NCBI RefSeq assembly: GCF_015680235.1
Contig: NZ_JADLJL010000003.1
Location: 186,001-250,000, forward strand
Length of the DNA: 64,000 nucleotides
Reading direction: 5' to 3'
DNA from: Pseudomonas guariconensis
GTDB taxonomy: Bacteria; Pseudomonadota; Gammaproteobacteria; Pseudomonadales; Pseudomonadaceae
Shown here: positions 1 to 10,011 of the stretch, in pieces
How the letters are laid out: every line of letters begins with the position of its first letter
Numbering within the stretch: the stretch's first letter is position 1
Position numbers and translations under genes: made by a program
Notes under the pieces: model-generated
Told to the model about the DNA's origin: nothing
What the model saw: the letters and a program-made list of their open reading frames with translations, nothing else
Databases searched by the model: none

Positions 1-1
1 G

Positions 2-1522
2 GACGACAGCGATGTCTGGGTGAAAACCCTGGAAGCCGTGCTCGACAGCTTCAAAGGCGAGCGTTTCGAGGCCCCGGGCCTGTCCATCGACCTGTCGCAC
101 ATCGACCCGCCGGCGCTCCAGGCCCTGGCTGACCGCGCCGCCCTGCGCGACCAATCGGCGCGTCTGGAAAAGGAGCTCAAGCAGCTCAAGACCCAGCAGG
201 CCGTCGCCGCCGACCGCACCGCCTCCAAGGCGCAGACCGAAGCCCTTTACCAACAGGTGCTCGATGCCCAGAAGGCCCTGGAAGACTATCGCCGCACCGA
301 GACCCTGAGTGCCGAGGAGCCGGAGAAGCTGGAACAGCTCGCCCAGCTCGAAGCTGCCCAGGACGAACTCAAGCGCTCCAGCGACGCCTTCACCGAGCGC
401 GTCCAGCAACTGTCGGCCAAATTGCAGCTGGTGGGCCGGCAGATCGCCGACCTGGAAGCCAAGCAGCGCACCCTGGAAGACGCCCTGCGCCGACGCCAGC
501 TGCTGCCGGCCGATCTGCCGTTCGGCACGCCGTTCATGGAAGCGATCGACGATTCCATGGACAACCTGCTGCCGCTGCTCAACGACTATCAGGACAGCTG
601 GCAGGCCCTGCAGCGCGTGGACAACCAGATCGAAGCGCTGTACGCCCAGGTGCGCCTCAAGGGTGTGGCCAAGTTCGACAGCGAAGACGACATGGAGCGC
701 CGCCTGCAACTGCTGATCAACGCCTACTCGCACCGCACCGAGGAAGCCCTGACCCTGGCCAAGGCACGTCGCGCGGCGGTCACCGACATTGCCCGCACCT
801 TGCGCAACATCCGCAGCGACTACGACAGCCTCGAGCACCAGCTGGCCTTGTTCAACCGCGAGATCAACAAGCGCCAGGTGTCCAACCTGGAAAGCTTCCG
901 CGTGGTCCTGGCACCGAACAAGGAAGCGCTCAAGCACATCGACCAGATCATCCACAGCGCCGGCCAGTACGAGGAAGGCGAGACCCTGTCGGTGTTCGAC
1001 CTGACCCAGAGCGCCGAGCAGGACCACAAGAACGAAGAGGCCAAGGAGTACCTGGCACGGCTGGTGGCGGCCAACCACAACCAGCTGGGCCTGAAGGACC
1101 TGTTCGAGCTGGCCTTCGAGATCACCAAGATCAACGGCCAGCCGGTGATCCATGCCGACATCGACGGCGCCGCCTCCAACGGCACCACCATGACCATCAA
1201 GGCGCTGACCAACATGTACTTGTTGCTGCACCTGATGGACCGCGACCTGGCCGGGCGCATTCGTCTGCCCTACTACCTCGACGAGGCAGCGGACATCGAC
1301 GAACGCAACCAGGCGGCATTGCTGGAGACCAGCCAGCAGCTGGGCTTCGTGCCGATCCTGGCGAGCGTGAAGCCGCAGGTGTCGGCGCGGGTGGCGATCG
1401 ACCTGGAAGGCGGCAGTGGGCCGAACGGCATCTACATCGACGAGGCAGACTGGAAGTACATCAGCCGGATCGATGAGGTGAAGGCGATCGTGCGTGAGGA
1501 TCAAGCCGAAGAGATGGCCTGA
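2..1522 (+). CDS. Mks/MukB-like condensin ATPase, C-terminal part (cut by window edge)
   Basis: The reading frame is open to the left edge, so the N-terminal Walker A half lies outside the window. About 507 residues remain. They show long Gln/Leu/Glu-rich coiled-coil stretches (first ~330 residues), then an ABC-type head half: a signature-like segment with SNGTTM, a Walker B-like strand LPYYLDEAADID, and a final small domain. A SNGT-type signature in place of LSGGQ and the YLDEA Walker B fit the MukB/MksB/JetC branch of SMC-like proteins, which organise chromosomes or defend against plasmids. MksB is normally last in an mksF-mksE-mksB operon, which agrees with no following gene on this strand. 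JetC of a Wadjet system is the alternative; the missing upstream genes would decide. Confidence 0.7.
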   Translation, partial: DDSDVWVKTLEAVLDSFKGERFEAPGLSIDLSHIDPPALQALADRAALRDQSARLEKELKQLKTQQAVAADRTASKAQTEALYQQVLDAQKALEDYRRTETLSAEEPEKLEQLAQLEAAQDELKRSSDAFTERVQQLSAKLQLVGRQIADLEAKQRTLEDALRRRQLLPADLPFGTPFMEAIDDSMDNLLPLLNDYQDSWQALQRVDNQIEALYAQVRLKGVAKFDSEDDMERRLQLLINAYSHRTEEALTLAKARRAAVTDIARTLRNIRSDYDSLEHQLALFNREINKRQVSNLESFRVVLAPNKEALKHIDQIIHSAGQYEEGETLSVFDLTQSAEQDHKNEEAKEYLARLVAANHNQLGLKDLFELAFEITKINGQPVIHADIDGAASNGTTMTIKALTNMYLLLHLMDRDLAGRIRLPYYLDEAADIDERNQAALLETSQQLGFVPILASVKPQVSARVAIDLEGGSGPNGIYIDEADWKYISRIDEVKAIVREDQAEEMA

Positions 1523-1528
1523 GGTGAT

Positions 1529-1626
1529 GGGGCCGCTTTGCGGCCCTTTCGCGGCACGAGGCCGCTCCTACAGGAATAAGCGTACCCCTGTAGGAGCGGC
1601 CTCGTGCCGCGAAAGGAGGCCAAAGG
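1529..1626. repeat. REP pair (inverted, BIME-like)
   Basis: Two near-perfect 30-bp inverted units (1545-1574 and 1588-1617) of the TGTAGGAGCGGCCTCGTGCC type face each other between converging genes. A flanking GGGGCCGCTTTGCGGCC palindrome at 1529-1546 accompanies them. The site lies between the 3' ends of the condensin gene and the creA-like gene, so it may also limit read-through from both sides. Confidence 0.85.
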
Positions 1627-1641
1627 CCTCCCGCTCGGGCG

Positions 1642-2103
1642 TTATTTAGCCCAAGGCAGGATCGGAATCGCCGTCACCGCATTCTGCGGGCTGCCTTCGA
1701 TCAGCCGGTCGCTGTATACCAGGTACACCAGCGTATTGCGCTTCTCGTCCAAAAAGCGCACCACCTGCATGGTCTTGAATACCAGCGAGGTGCGTTCCTT
1801 GAACACCTCCTCGCCGTCCTTCAATTCACCCTTGAAGTGGATCGGCCCCACCTGGCGACAGGCGATCGACGCCTCGGCCCGGTCCTCGGCCAAGCCCAAC
1901 CCACCCTTCACCCCGCCAGTCTTGGCCCGCGACAGGTAGCAGGTCACGCCCTCGACCTTGGGGTCATCGAACGCCTCGACCACGATGCGATCATTCGGCC
2001 CGAGGAACTTGAACACGGTGGAAACCTGGCCGATCTCCTCGGCCCCGGCCAGCATCGGCAGCGCCAGCGCCGCCATGGCAATCATCCTTTTCAGCACGTT
2101 CAT
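1642..2103 (-). CDS. creA: CreA family protein
   Basis: This 153-residue protein begins with a typical signal peptide ([20 protein letters not shown], cleavage near AGA-EE) and continues with the CreA-family fold: [10 protein letters not shown], then [18 protein letters not shown], two conserved cysteines (in VTCY and ACRQVG) and a C-terminal LVYSD segment. CreA proteins are periplasmic and of uncertain function. The start at 2103 was chosen because it begins the signal peptide; the longer frame upstream overlaps proB and has no homologous character. It sits 4 bp after the proB stop on the same strand, so it is probably co-transcribed with proB. Confidence 0.85.
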   Translation of the reverse strand: MNVLKRMIAMAALALPMLAGAEEIGQVSTVFKFLGPNDRIVVEAFDDPKVEGVTCYLSRAKTGGVKGGLGLAEDRAEASIACRQVGPIHFKGELKDGEEVFKERTSLVFKTMQVVRFLDEKRNTLVYLVYSDRLIEGSPQNAVTAIPILPWAK

Positions 2104-2107
2104 TCCC

Positions 2108-3226
2108 TCAGACCAGCACCAGGTTGTCGCGGTGCACCAGCTCCGGCTCGGCGCTGTAACCCAGCAGGCTCTCGATGGCATCGGACGGCTGGCCGATGAT
2201 CTTCTGCGCCTCCAGGGCACTGTAGTTGGCCAGGCCACGGGCCACCTCAAGGCCGTCCGGGCCGACGCACACCACCATCTCGCCACGGCGGAAGCTGCCT
2301 TGCACGGTCTTCACGCCCACCGGCAACAGGCTCTTGTTGGCCTGGCGCAAGGCCTGCACGGCGCCCGCGTCGAGCACCAGGGTGCCACGGGTCTGCAGGT
2401 GGCCGGCCAGCCACTGTTTGCGAGCGGCGAGCATACCGCGCTCCGGCGACAGCAACGTCCCCAGGCGTTCACCGGCCTTGAGTCGATCGAGCACGCGCTC
2501 GATACGGCCCCCGATGATGATCGTGTGAGCACCGGAACGGGCCGCCAGGCGCGCGGCGCGCAGCTTGGTCTGCATGCCGCCGCGCCCCAGGGCGCCACCC
2601 GTCCCGCCGGCTACGGCGTCCAGGGCCGGGTCGTCGGCGCGGGCTTCGTAGATCAACTGCGCTTCGGGGTTGTTGCGCGGGTCGGCATCGAACATGCCGT
2701 CACGGTCGGTGAGGATCACCAGCAGGTCGGCTTCCACCAGGTTGGCCACCAGGGCCGCCAGGGTGTCGTTGTCGCCGAAGCGGATCTCGTCGGTGACCAC
2801 GGTGTCGTTCTCGTTGATCACCGGCACCACGCCCAGGTCGACCAGGGTGCGTAGGGTGCTGCGGGCGTTGAGGTAACGCTTGCGGTCGGAGAGGTCGTCA
2901 TGGGTCAGAAGGATCTGCGCGGTGTGCTTGCCATGCTCGCCGAAGCTCGACTCCCAGGCCTGCACCAGACGCATCTGGCCAAGGGCAGCGGCGGCCTGCA
3001 GCTCGTTCATCGCGCTCGGTCGCGAGGTCCAGCCCAGCTGGCTCATGCCTGCGGCCACGGCCCCGGAGGAGACCAGCACCAACTCCACGCCCGCTTCCCG
3101 CAGCGCGACCATCTGCTCGACCCAGACAGCCATGGCGCCGCGGTCGAGGCCCTTGCCATCCGCCGTCAGCAGGGCGCTGCCGATCTTCACGACCCAGCGC
3201 TTGGCGCCTGTCACCTTGCTTCGCAT
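2108..3226 (-). CDS. proB: Glutamate 5-kinase
   Basis: ProB phosphorylates L-glutamate to gamma-glutamyl phosphate, the first committed step of proline synthesis in the cytoplasm, and is feedback-inhibited by proline. The 372-residue product has an N-terminal amino-acid kinase domain ([44 protein letters not shown]) up to about residue 260 and a C-terminal PUA domain (about 275-355), the usual full-length architecture. The start at 3226 ([11 protein letters not shown]) follows GGAAG by 5 nt and matches the family length; an ATG 12 nt upstream is less likely. It is followed 4 bp later by the creA-like gene. Confidence 0.97.
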   Translation of the reverse strand: MRSKVTGAKRWVVKIGSALLTADGKGLDRGAMAVWVEQMVALREAGVELVLVSSGAVAAGMSQLGWTSRPSAMNELQAAAALGQMRLVQAWESSFGEHGKHTAQILLTHDDLSDRKRYLNARSTLRTLVDLGVVPVINENDTVVTDEIRFGDNDTLAALVANLVEADLLVILTDRDGMFDADPRNNPEAQLIYEARADDPALDAVAGGTGGALGRGGMQTKLRAARLAARSGAHTIIIGGRIERVLDRLKAGERLGTLLSPERGMLAARKQWLAGHLQTRGTLVLDAGAVQALRQANKSLLPVGVKTVQGSFRRGEMVVCVGPDGLEVARGLANYSALEAQKIIGQPSDAIESLLGYSAEPELVHRDNLVLV

Positions 3227-3261
3227 CTTCTCTTCCAACCTATGTCGAATCTGTAGATACC

Positions 3262-3285
3262 AAAACGCCGCTCATGGGAGCGGCG
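3262..3285 (-). terminator. Rho-independent terminator or proB leader hairpin
   Basis: A perfect 8-bp stem (CGCCGCTC with ATGG loop) is followed on the minus strand by TTTT. It lies between obgE and proB, only 36 bp before the proB start, so it could end obgE transcripts or act as a leader hairpin for proB. Confidence 0.6.
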
Positions 3286-3310
3286 TGCCGTGAAAATGGT
3301 GGTGCCCTCA

Positions 3311-3376
3311 ATCGCGGAACAAGCCCGCTCCCACAAGGATCGCATCGGACCTGTGGGAGCGGGCTTGCCCCGCGAT
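3311..3376. repeat. REP pair (inverted)
   Basis: Two inverted copies of the GGGAGCGGGCTTG/CGCGAT-type REP occupy the obgE-proB gap, separated by about 17 bp. The left copy carries one change (CGCGGAACAAG in place of CGCGGGACAAG). Confidence 0.85.
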
Positions 3377-3444
3377 GAATTCAACGCCCAAGCCTGATCA
3401 ACGGCACACTGCTCGCAGAGCGGCGTTTAGTGTACTGCAACCGA

Positions 3445-4802
<1,358 letters not shown>

Positions 4803-4811
4803 ACCACAAAC

Positions 4812-4839
4812 GAAAAAGCCCCGTCGCATGACGGGGCTT
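4812..4839 (-). terminator. Terminator downstream of rpmA
   Basis: A perfect 10-bp stem (AAGCCCCGTC, loop GCAT) sits about 20 bp after the rpmA stop. On the minus strand the stem runs into a T-run (TTTTTCG), the classical intrinsic terminator form. Confidence 0.85.
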
Positions 4840-4856
4840 CTGGAGCGACGTCGCGA

Positions 4857-5114
4857 TTAGGCTGCGACGATGCTCACGTAACGGCGGTTGAACTCGCCTT
4901 TCTTCTCGAACTTGATCACGCCTTCGATCTTGGCGAACAAGGTGTGGTCCTTGCCCATGCCAACGCCGTAGCCAGCGTGGAATTCGGTGCCGCGCTGACG
5001 GACGATGATGTTGCCCGGCTTGATAACCTGGCCGCCATACATCTTCACGCCAAGGCGTTTCGATTCTGAGTCGCGACCGTTACGAGTACTACCACCAGCC
5101 TTCTTGTGAGCCAT
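4857..5114 (-). CDS. rpmA: 50S ribosomal protein L27
   Basis: An 85-residue basic protein starting [20 protein letters not shown], the invariant L27 N-terminus that reaches the peptidyl-transferase centre, and ending in the L27 core ([24 protein letters not shown]). Full length for the family, with no N-terminal extension of the Firmicutes kind. It follows rplU by 38 bp on the same strand. Confidence 0.99.
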   Translation of the reverse strand: MAHKKAGGSTRNGRDSESKRLGVKMYGGQVIKPGNIIVRQRGTEFHAGYGVGMGKDHTLFAKIEGVIKFEKKGEFNRRYVSIVAA

Positions 5115-5152
5115 GGTTCAATTCTCCAAATAAATTCAGGGGACCTAGGCGA

Positions 5153-5467
5153 TTAAGCCTGGATACCGGTGATTTTGATCTCGGTGAACCACTGGCGGTG
5201 GCCCATGCGCTTCATGTGGTGCTTACGACGACGGAACTTGATGATGCGAACCTTGTCGTGACGACCTTGCGAAACGACTTCAGCCACAACCTTGGCACCC
5301 GCGACGACTGGAGCGCCGATGGTGACGTCGTCGCCGTTGGCGACCAGCAGAACGCGATCGAAGGTCACGGATTCGCCAGTGGCGACTTCCAGTTTCTCGA
5401 TCTTGAGGAATTCACCTTCAGCGACTTTGTACTGCTTGCCGCCGGTAACGATTACTGCGTAAGACAT
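5153..5467 (-). CDS. rplU: 50S ribosomal protein L21
   Basis: The 104-residue product starts [15 protein letters not shown] and ends with the basic L21 motif [17 protein letters not shown]21 binds 23S rRNA in the large subunit. The start at 5467 gives the family length; the longer frame upstream covers the 5' leader. The gene opens the rplU-rpmA(-obgE) operon and diverges from ispB, with a promoter about 130 bp upstream. Confidence 0.98.
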   Translation of the reverse strand: MSYAVIVTGGKQYKVAEGEFLKIEKLEVATGESVTFDRVLLVANGDDVTIGAPVVAGAKVVAEVVSQGRHDKVRIIKFRRRKHHMKRMGHRQWFTEIKITGIQA

Positions 5468-5597
5468 GGTATTTCTCCGATAATCCTGCTCACCCAGCGC
5501 TTTATATGATGAGTATTGGCTGGCATGGCTGCACTGGGCTGGAACGGCCCGGTGCAATTGCGTAAGGCAGGTGCTGCCCAGGAAGTTAGGGTGCGCG

Positions 5598-5626
5598 ATT
5601 GTACGCAACCCGATAAATGCTTGCAA
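5598..5626 (-). promoter_or_regulatory. Sigma70-type promoter of rplU-rpmA
   Basis: On the minus strand a -35 TTGCAA (5621-5626) and a -10 TACAAT (5598-5603) are separated by exactly 17 bp. The predicted 5' leader before rplU is about 120 nt. Confidence 0.6.
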
Positions 5627-5656
5627 GTGGCGGCCCCGGGCCACGGGCAGCGCGCC

Positions 5657-5685
5657 TTGACACACCGGGACCCGCGACCTAGCAT
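5657..5685 (+). promoter_or_regulatory. Sigma70-type promoter of ispB
   Basis: A perfect -35 TTGACA (5657-5662) and a -10 TAGCAT (5680-5685) are 17 bp apart, about 27 bp before the ispB start codon. Confidence 0.6.
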
Positions 5686-5711
5686 GCCGCGCAACCTCAA
5701 TGGAGCAGCCG

Positions 5712-6680
5712 ATGCAACCCCAATCCTTCTACCGCGCGGTAGCTGACGATTTCAGCGCCGTCGACGAGATCATCAAGAAGCAGCTGACCTCGCGCGTGCC
5801 GCTGGTATCGAAGATCGGCGACTATATCACGTCCGCTGGCGGCAAGCGCCTGCGCCCGCTGTTGGTGCTGCTGTGCGGCAAGGCCCTGGGCCGCGAAGGC
5901 GACGACCTGCGCCTGCTGGCGGCGACCATCGAGTTCCTGCACACCGCCACCCTGCTGCACGACGACGTGGTCGACATGTCCGGCATGCGCCGTGGCCGCT
6001 CCACCGCCAACGCCCTGTGGGGCAACGCGCCGAGCGTGCTGGTGGGCGACTTCCTGTATTCGCGCTCGTTCGAGATGATGGTCGAGCTCGGCTCGATGCC
6101 GGTCATGCAGATCCTCTCCAAGGCCACCCGGGTGATCGCCGAGGGCGAAGTGCTGCAACTGTCGCGGGTACGCGACGCCAGCACCACCGAAGAGGTGTAC
6201 ATGGACGTGATCCGCGGCAAGACCGCGATGCTGTTCGAAGCCTCGACCCACAGCGCCGCCGCGCTGGCCGGTGCCAGCGACGAACAGCGCGAGGCCCTGC
6301 GCACCTTCGGCGACCACCTGGGCGTAGCCTTCCAGCTGGTCGACGACCTGCTGGACTACAAGGGCGACTCGCAGACCCTGGGCAAGAACGTCGGCGACGA
6401 CCTGGCCGAAGGCAAGCCGACCCTGCCGCTGATCTACACCATGCGCGAAGGCACCGCCGAACAGGCCGCCCTGGTGCGCCAGGCGATCCAGAAAGGTGGC
6501 CTGGAGGACTTGGAACAGATCCGCGTCGCCGTGGAAGCCTCCGGCGCCCTGGACTACACCGCCCAGCTGGCCCGCGACTACGTCAAGCGCGCCATCGAAT
6601 GCCTGGAAGTGCTGCCCGCCAGCGAATACCGCGATGCACTGGTAGAGCTGAGCGAGTTTTCGGTCGCCCGTACCCACTGA
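5712..6680 (+). CDS. ispB: All-trans polyprenyl diphosphate synthase (quinone side chain)
   Basis: This enzyme extends FPP with IPP units to make the ubiquinone side chain, nonaprenyl in pseudomonads. The 322-residue protein has both aspartate-rich motifs of trans-prenyltransferases: DDVVD (residues 84-88, in [10 protein letters not shown]) and DDLLD (211-215), plus GGKRLRP for IPP binding near residue 43. The start at 5712 ([10 protein letters not shown]) follows GGAG by 7 nt; an ATG 12 nt upstream overlaps the ribosome-binding site. It is divergent from rplU, the order usual in gamma-proteobacteria. Confidence 0.96.
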   Translation: MQPQSFYRAVADDFSAVDEIIKKQLTSRVPLVSKIGDYITSAGGKRLRPLLVLLCGKALGREGDDLRLLAATIEFLHTATLLHDDVVDMSGMRRGRSTANALWGNAPSVLVGDFLYSRSFEMMVELGSMPVMQILSKATRVIAEGEVLQLSRVRDASTTEEVYMDVIRGKTAMLFEASTHSAAALAGASDEQREALRTFGDHLGVAFQLVDDLLDYKGDSQTLGKNVGDDLAEGKPTLPLIYTMREGTAEQAALVRQAIQKGGLEDLEQIRVAVEASGALDYTAQLARDYVKRAIECLEVLPASEYRDALVELSEFSVARTH

Positions 6681-6695
6681 TTTCGCGTCGCCCCA

Positions 6696-6768
6696 ATCGC
6701 GGGACAAGCCCGCTCCCACAGGTCCGTTGCACATAGGATCTAGTGAGAGCGAGCTTGTCCCGCGATTG
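6696..6768. repeat. REP pair (inverted)
   Basis: A good copy of ATCGCGGGACAAGCCCGCTC (from 6696) faces a diverged copy (6742-6766, TGAGAGCGAGCTTGTCCCGC) after ispB. Confidence 0.8.
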
Positions 6769-6805
6769 CATTTGCACAGCAAGCCCCATCTACCGGGCAA
6801 AACCT

Positions 6806-6813
6806 TATACAAT
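6806..6813 (+). promoter_or_regulatory. Candidate -10 element of yjdM
   Basis: TATACAAT lies 35 bp before the yjdM start. No good -35 hexamer is found 16-18 bp upstream, so the call is weak. Confidence 0.3.
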
Positions 6814-6847
6814 GTGGGCTTTATTTCTCCTGTCTTGAGGAAACTCC

Positions 6848-7189
6848 GTGAGCACTTTGCCACCTTGCCCAAAATGCAACTCCGAATACACCTATGAGGA
6901 TGGCACCCAACTGATCTGCCCCGAATGCGCCCACGAGTGGTCGCCCAACGCCGAAGCCGAGGCTGCCAGCGACGACGTGGTGAAGAAGGATTCGGTCGGC
7001 AACGTCCTGCAGGACGGCGACACCGTTACCGTGATCAAGGACCTCAAGGTCAAGGGCTCATCCTTGGTGGTGAAGGTCGGCACCAAGGTCAAGAACATTC
7101 GCCTGTGCGACGGTGACCACGACATCGACTGCAAGATCGACGGCATCGGCGCCATGAAGCTGAAGTCGGAGTTCGTTCGCAAGGTCTGA
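6848..7189 (+). CDS. yjdM: Zinc-ribbon protein YjdM (PhnA family)
   Basis: A 113-residue cytoplasmic protein. The N-terminal zinc ribbon uses C7-P-K-C10 and C24-P-E-C27, followed by an acidic linker and a small beta-barrel domain ([38 protein letters not shown]) typical of YjdM. Despite the old name PhnA the family is not the phosphonoacetate hydrolase; its role is unclear. The GTG start at 6848 is set by TTGAGGAA at the right distance and by alignment to [10 protein letters not shown]. Confidence 0.93.
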   Translation: MSTLPPCPKCNSEYTYEDGTQLICPECAHEWSPNAEAEAASDDVVKKDSVGNVLQDGDTVTVIKDLKVKGSSLVVKVGTKVKNIRLCDGDHDIDCKIDGIGAMKLKSEFVRKV

Positions 7190-7200
7190 CGACCAGCCGC

Positions 7201-7227
7201 TCGGGGTTGCCGCCCAGGCAGCCCCGA
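7201..7227 (+). terminator. Hairpin after yjdM, probable terminator
   Basis: An 11-bp stem with one G.T pair (TCGGGGTTGCC / GGCAGCCCCGA, 5-nt loop) begins 11 bp after the yjdM stop. There is no clear T-run. Confidence 0.45.
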
Positions 7228-7291
7228 CAGATCCTGCAACAAGGTCCCTACCCCGCCTGGAAGAAAATAGCCAATAGGGCCTTGCTATTCT

Positions 7292-7310
7292 GATAATAAG
7301 AATTATTCTC
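7292..7310 (+). promoter_or_regulatory. Fur box
   Basis: GATAATAAGAATTATTCTC matches 15 of 19 positions of the Fur consensus GATAATGATAATCATTATC. It lies 31 bp before the start of the following small gene and overlaps a plausible promoter (TTGCTA at 7283, TATTCT at 7304). This predicts repression by Fur-Fe(II) and induction under iron limitation. Confidence 0.85.
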
Positions 7311-7340
7311 ATTGGAACCCGCTTTCCAAGGAGAACAGCC

Positions 7341-7586
7341 ATGACCTATCTGATCGATGCCTGGCTCGACCGGCCCCACCCTTACCTGAGAATCCTGCAC
7401 CGGGACACCGGCGAAGTGTGCGCCGTGCTCGAGGAAGACGCGCTTGACGAACTGCGCGACCAGGGCGACCTGGACTTCAATGGTTTGAATTCGAGTGAGC
7501 CTGGAGTGCTCAAGGAGGTGGTGCGCAATCTGTTCCTGTTCTGCTACGCGCGGGCGTTGCGCCCTGGGGGAACGGACTGGAATTGA
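7341..7586 (+). CDS. Small conserved protein, predicted iron-starvation induced (PA4570-like)
   Basis: The 81-residue acidic protein (MTYLIDAWLDRPHPYLRILH) has no signal peptide or membrane segment and no domain I recognise. The start follows AAGGAGA by 6 nt. Immediately upstream is a strong Fur box (7292-7310). From memory, P. aeruginosa PA4570 sits in the same neighbourhood, between ispB and fklB, and is among the genes most induced by iron starvation, so this is probably its orthologue. Molecular function unknown. Confidence 0.75.
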   Translation: MTYLIDAWLDRPHPYLRILHRDTGEVCAVLEEDALDELRDQGDLDFNGLNSSEPGVLKEVVRNLFLFCYARALRPGGTDWN

Positions 7587-7604
7587 AGCCTTCAGGCCCG
7601 GCCT

Positions 7605-7687
7605 CATCGCCGGCAAGCCGGCCCCCACAGGCTTACACCACCTTTGTGGGAGCCGGCTTGCCGGCGATTGGGCCGCAAAGCGGCCCC
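7605..7687. repeat. REP pair (inverted, GCCGGCAAGCCGGC type)
   Basis: Inverted units at 7605-7631 and 7645-7669 plus a short GGGCCGCAAAGCGGCCC palindrome fill the space between the Fur-box gene and fklB, which converge. Confidence 0.85.
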
Positions 7688-7694
7688 AACGGCA

Positions 7695-8312
7695 TTACAG
7701 AACGTCGAGCAGCTCGACGTCGAACACCAGCACGCTGTGCGGCGGGATGCTGCCGACGCCCTGGGCACCGTAGGCCAGTTCGCTCGGTACGTACAGGCGC
7801 CACTTGCTGCCGGCGTTCATCAGCTGCAGGGCTTCGGTCCAGCCAGCGATCACACCACCGACCGGGAATTCAGCCGGCTGGCCACGCTCGTAGGAGCTGT
7901 CGAACACGGTGCCGTCGATCAGGGTGCCATGGTAGTGGGTACGCACGTTGTCTTCACGGCTTGGCTTGGCGCCTTCGCCTGCGGTCAGGACTTCGTACTG
8001 CAGGCCCGAGGCCAGAGTGGTGATGCCGTCACGCTTGCCATTCTCGACCAGGAAGGCCTTGCCGGCAGCAGCGGCAGCTTCGGCCTTGGCAGCGGCTTCG
8101 GCTTGCATCACTTCACGGATGACCTTGAAGCTGGCCGACAGGTCGGCCTCGCTGACGCGGCTGTCAGCGCCGTTGAAGGCGTCGGTCAGGCCGGCCAGGA
8201 TGGCTTCCAGGCTTACGCCAGGTGGCGGGTTGTCGCGCAGCTGGCCGCCCAGCTGACGGCCAATGCCGTAGCTGACGCGCGATTCGTCGGTGGTCAGGTT
8301 GAGTTCGGACAT
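7695..8312 (-). CDS. fklB: FKBP-type peptidyl-prolyl cis-trans isomerase
   Basis: A 205-residue foldase. Residues 1-95 form the FKBP_N dimerisation region (YGIGRQLGGQL, then an Ala/Glu/Lys-rich helix), and residues about 105-205 the FKBP catalytic domain with THYHGTLIDGTVFDSSYERG, VGGVIAGWTEAL, WRLYVPSELAYG and IPPHSVLVFDVELL. The lack of a signal peptide points to cytoplasmic FklB rather than periplasmic FkpA or the Mip type. The start follows GGAGAG. Confidence 0.95.
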   Translation of the reverse strand: MSELNLTTDESRVSYGIGRQLGGQLRDNPPPGVSLEAILAGLTDAFNGADSRVSEADLSASFKVIREVMQAEAAAKAEAAAAAGKAFLVENGKRDGITTLASGLQYEVLTAGEGAKPSREDNVRTHYHGTLIDGTVFDSSYERGQPAEFPVGGVIAGWTEALQLMNAGSKWRLYVPSELAYGAQGVGSIPPHSVLVFDVELLDVL

Positions 8313-8404
8313 TTCACTCTCCGCTTGAGGGCGAAGGTAATCCGCCCTACATGAAAAAGGGCGAGAAGCCTAGCACACAGCGGCGCGGTGATCAGCTATC
8401 GGAA

Positions 8405-8710
8405 CTACCAGGCCGAACGTTGGGAAATCGGCACCTTCAGGTCTTCTTCCGGGTGAGTGCCCATCCCGCACATCTCGTCCTGGACGGACCAGTGCACCAA
8501 GTTCATGGACAACAACGGCACGGCGCTGAGCAGTTTGCGTGCGTCCTCCACCGAATGCACCCGCAGCCGTTCGCCACGAACATCGGCCAGCGGATGGGCA
8601 TGCCCCTTGACCCGGGCCTCGAGCAAATAGTCGCCGCCTTCGATGGCGATGAGGTTGAGTTCATCGACATGACCGGCCCTGGCCTCGACGTTGAGCTGAT
8701 GCAGGTTCAT
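8405..8710 (-). CDS. Small conserved Pseudomonas protein (DUF6482-like)
   Basis: A 101-residue soluble protein, MNLHQLNVEARAGHVDELNL, with the pattern IAIEGGDYLLEARV, then a central LRVHSVEDARKLL helix and a PP-like/HWSVQDEMCGM segment that I associate with DUF6482 proteins of pseudomonads. Function unknown. The start at 8710 follows GAGGT; upstream in-frame codons lack coding character. Confidence 0.75.
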   Translation of the reverse strand: MNLHQLNVEARAGHVDELNLIAIEGGDYLLEARVKGHAHPLADVRGERLRVHSVEDARKLLSAVPLLSMNLVHWSVQDEMCGMGTHPEEDLKVPISQRSAW

Positions 8711-8790
8711 GAGAGTACCTCGCAACGGGAACCACGCATGACTGCTCATTTTTCGTACAGCCCAAGCAAAACCACAAGCCATGAACGCGA

Positions 8791-8820
8791 CCGCCCGTCC
8801 GTTTTCCAACGGACGGGCGG
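8791..8820 (-). terminator. Perfect 13-bp hairpin, probable terminator of the UPF0114 gene
   Basis: CCGCCCGTCCGTT / AACGGACGGGCGG with a TTCC loop lies 25 bp beyond the stop of the minus-strand membrane protein gene. The T-run is weak, so it may act partly as a 3' stabilising hairpin. Confidence 0.55.
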
Positions 8821-8844
8821 CGGGTACAACCGGCAGCAGCGCTG

Positions 8845-9333
8845 TCAGTGCTTGGTGACTTTGTCCAGGTAACCCATGACGAAGGCCGAGATGACGAACG
8901 TCATGTGGATGATCACGTACCACATCAAGTAGTCGGTGGAGATGTTCTGGGCATCCATGAACACCCGCAACAGGTGGATGGAGGAAATCGCCACGATCGA
9001 CGCAGCAACCTTCATCTTCAGCGAGGAAGAGTCCATCTTGCCCAGCCAGTTGAGCTTCTCCTTGCTGTCGTCGATGTCCAGCTGCGAGACGAAGTTCTCG
9101 TAGCCAGAGATCATCACCATGACCAGCAGGCCACCGACCAGCGACATGTCGATCAGCGAAAGGATCACCAGGATCAGGTCAGCTTCGCTCAGGGAGAAGA
9201 CATTGGGCAGGACGTGGACGACTTCCTGGAAGAATTTCAGCGCCAGGGCCAACAGGCCCAGGGACAGGCCAAAGTAGATCGGAGCGAGCAGCCAGCGCGA
9301 GGCATACATCGCGTTTTCGAGGAAACGTTCCAT
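8845..9333 (-). CDS. UPF0114 family inner-membrane protein (YqhA-like)
   Basis: The 162-residue protein starts [20 protein letters not shown] and has four hydrophobic segments (about 15-35, 53-77, 108-126, 136-155), matching the UPF0114/TIGR00645 family. The motif [11 protein letters not shown] after the second helix is typical. Function unknown. No Shine-Dalgarno is evident before the ATG at 9333, but the family N-terminus fixes the start. Confidence 0.92.
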   Translation of the reverse strand: MERFLENAMYASRWLLAPIYFGLSLGLLALALKFFQEVVHVLPNVFSLSEADLILVILSLIDMSLVGGLLVMVMISGYENFVSQLDIDDSKEKLNWLGKMDSSSLKMKVAASIVAISSIHLLRVFMDAQNISTDYLMWYVIIHMTFVISAFVMGYLDKVTKH

Positions 9334-9436
9334 GGGAGGTAGAGACTCGTGAGATGACGAAAAAGCGAGGCGCGAGTATAGCCATCCACGTCCCGACAGC
9401 AAAAGCCTGGCAGGGTCGAGGTGGGTTTGCGACCCA

Positions 9437-9460
9437 ATCGCCGGCAAGCCGGCTCCCACC
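9437..9460. repeat. Single REP unit
   Basis: One AATCGCCGGCAAGCCGGCTC unit without an intact partner, in the gap upstream of the UPF0114 gene. Confidence 0.75.
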
Positions 9461-9509
9461 TGTCCTGCGCTGTTTTCAGAATAGCGACCGTGCCAACGCC
9501 CCCTCGGCC

Positions 9510-9848
9510 TCAGGTTTCGGGATGGAACTGGAAATCCCCGAGGTTGCGGCAACGCTCGCCGTTGATCCTGCGCAGCTGCGCCTGCAGGTGCAGGCACCAG
9601 ATCTGTGGATCATCGGCAACCTGGTAGCCGTGCAGGGTCAGGCTGTCGACAATGGCATTGAGTACCGACTCCGCCACCATCGGCCCATGGAAAGGCCCTT
9701 GAGCCTTGATGGCCGAAGGCTGTTCCCCCGCCATGCCGGCGGCGAACAGCAAGGTCCACATGCCGGTATCGCCAGCCAGCGGGCGAATGCTGCATTCGAT
9801 GCGGGTCACCAGGCCCAGGCACTGGCGGGTGAGGCTGAGGTTGCGCAT
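9510..9848 (-). CDS. Conserved hypothetical protein
   Basis: A 112-residue soluble protein beginning [20 protein letters not shown]. It has two cysteines in the N-terminal part and one near the C-terminus, a glycine-rich middle and no signal peptide. I do not recognise a domain. The start follows GAGGGG by 8 nt. It stands alone between the Lon-like gene and the UPF0114 gene, on the same strand as both. Confidence 0.7.
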   Translation of the reverse strand: MRNLSLTRQCLGLVTRIECSIRPLAGDTGMWTLLFAAGMAGEQPSAIKAQGPFHGPMVAESVLNAIVDSLTLHGYQVADDPQIWCLHLQAQLRRINGERCRNLGDFQFHPET

Positions 9849-10011
9849 GGCGGCGTCCCCTCTGTGAAGCCTTGTTCAGCCCGGAACCTCAAGGCTGTTT
9901 CCATCCTGAACGCTGCTGCCGTCCTTAAGTTCCAGCATAGAAGACGCGCGGAAAAAGATGGAAAACCGGCGCTAAACGGTAGCCACTGGCCGCCAGCGCC
10001 GGTTAATTGAC

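Noticed and set aside
5697-6872. 391-codon minus-strand frame over ispB
   Set aside because: Covers the whole ispB coding region including both catalytic motifs on the other strand; no ribosome-binding site or homologous character.
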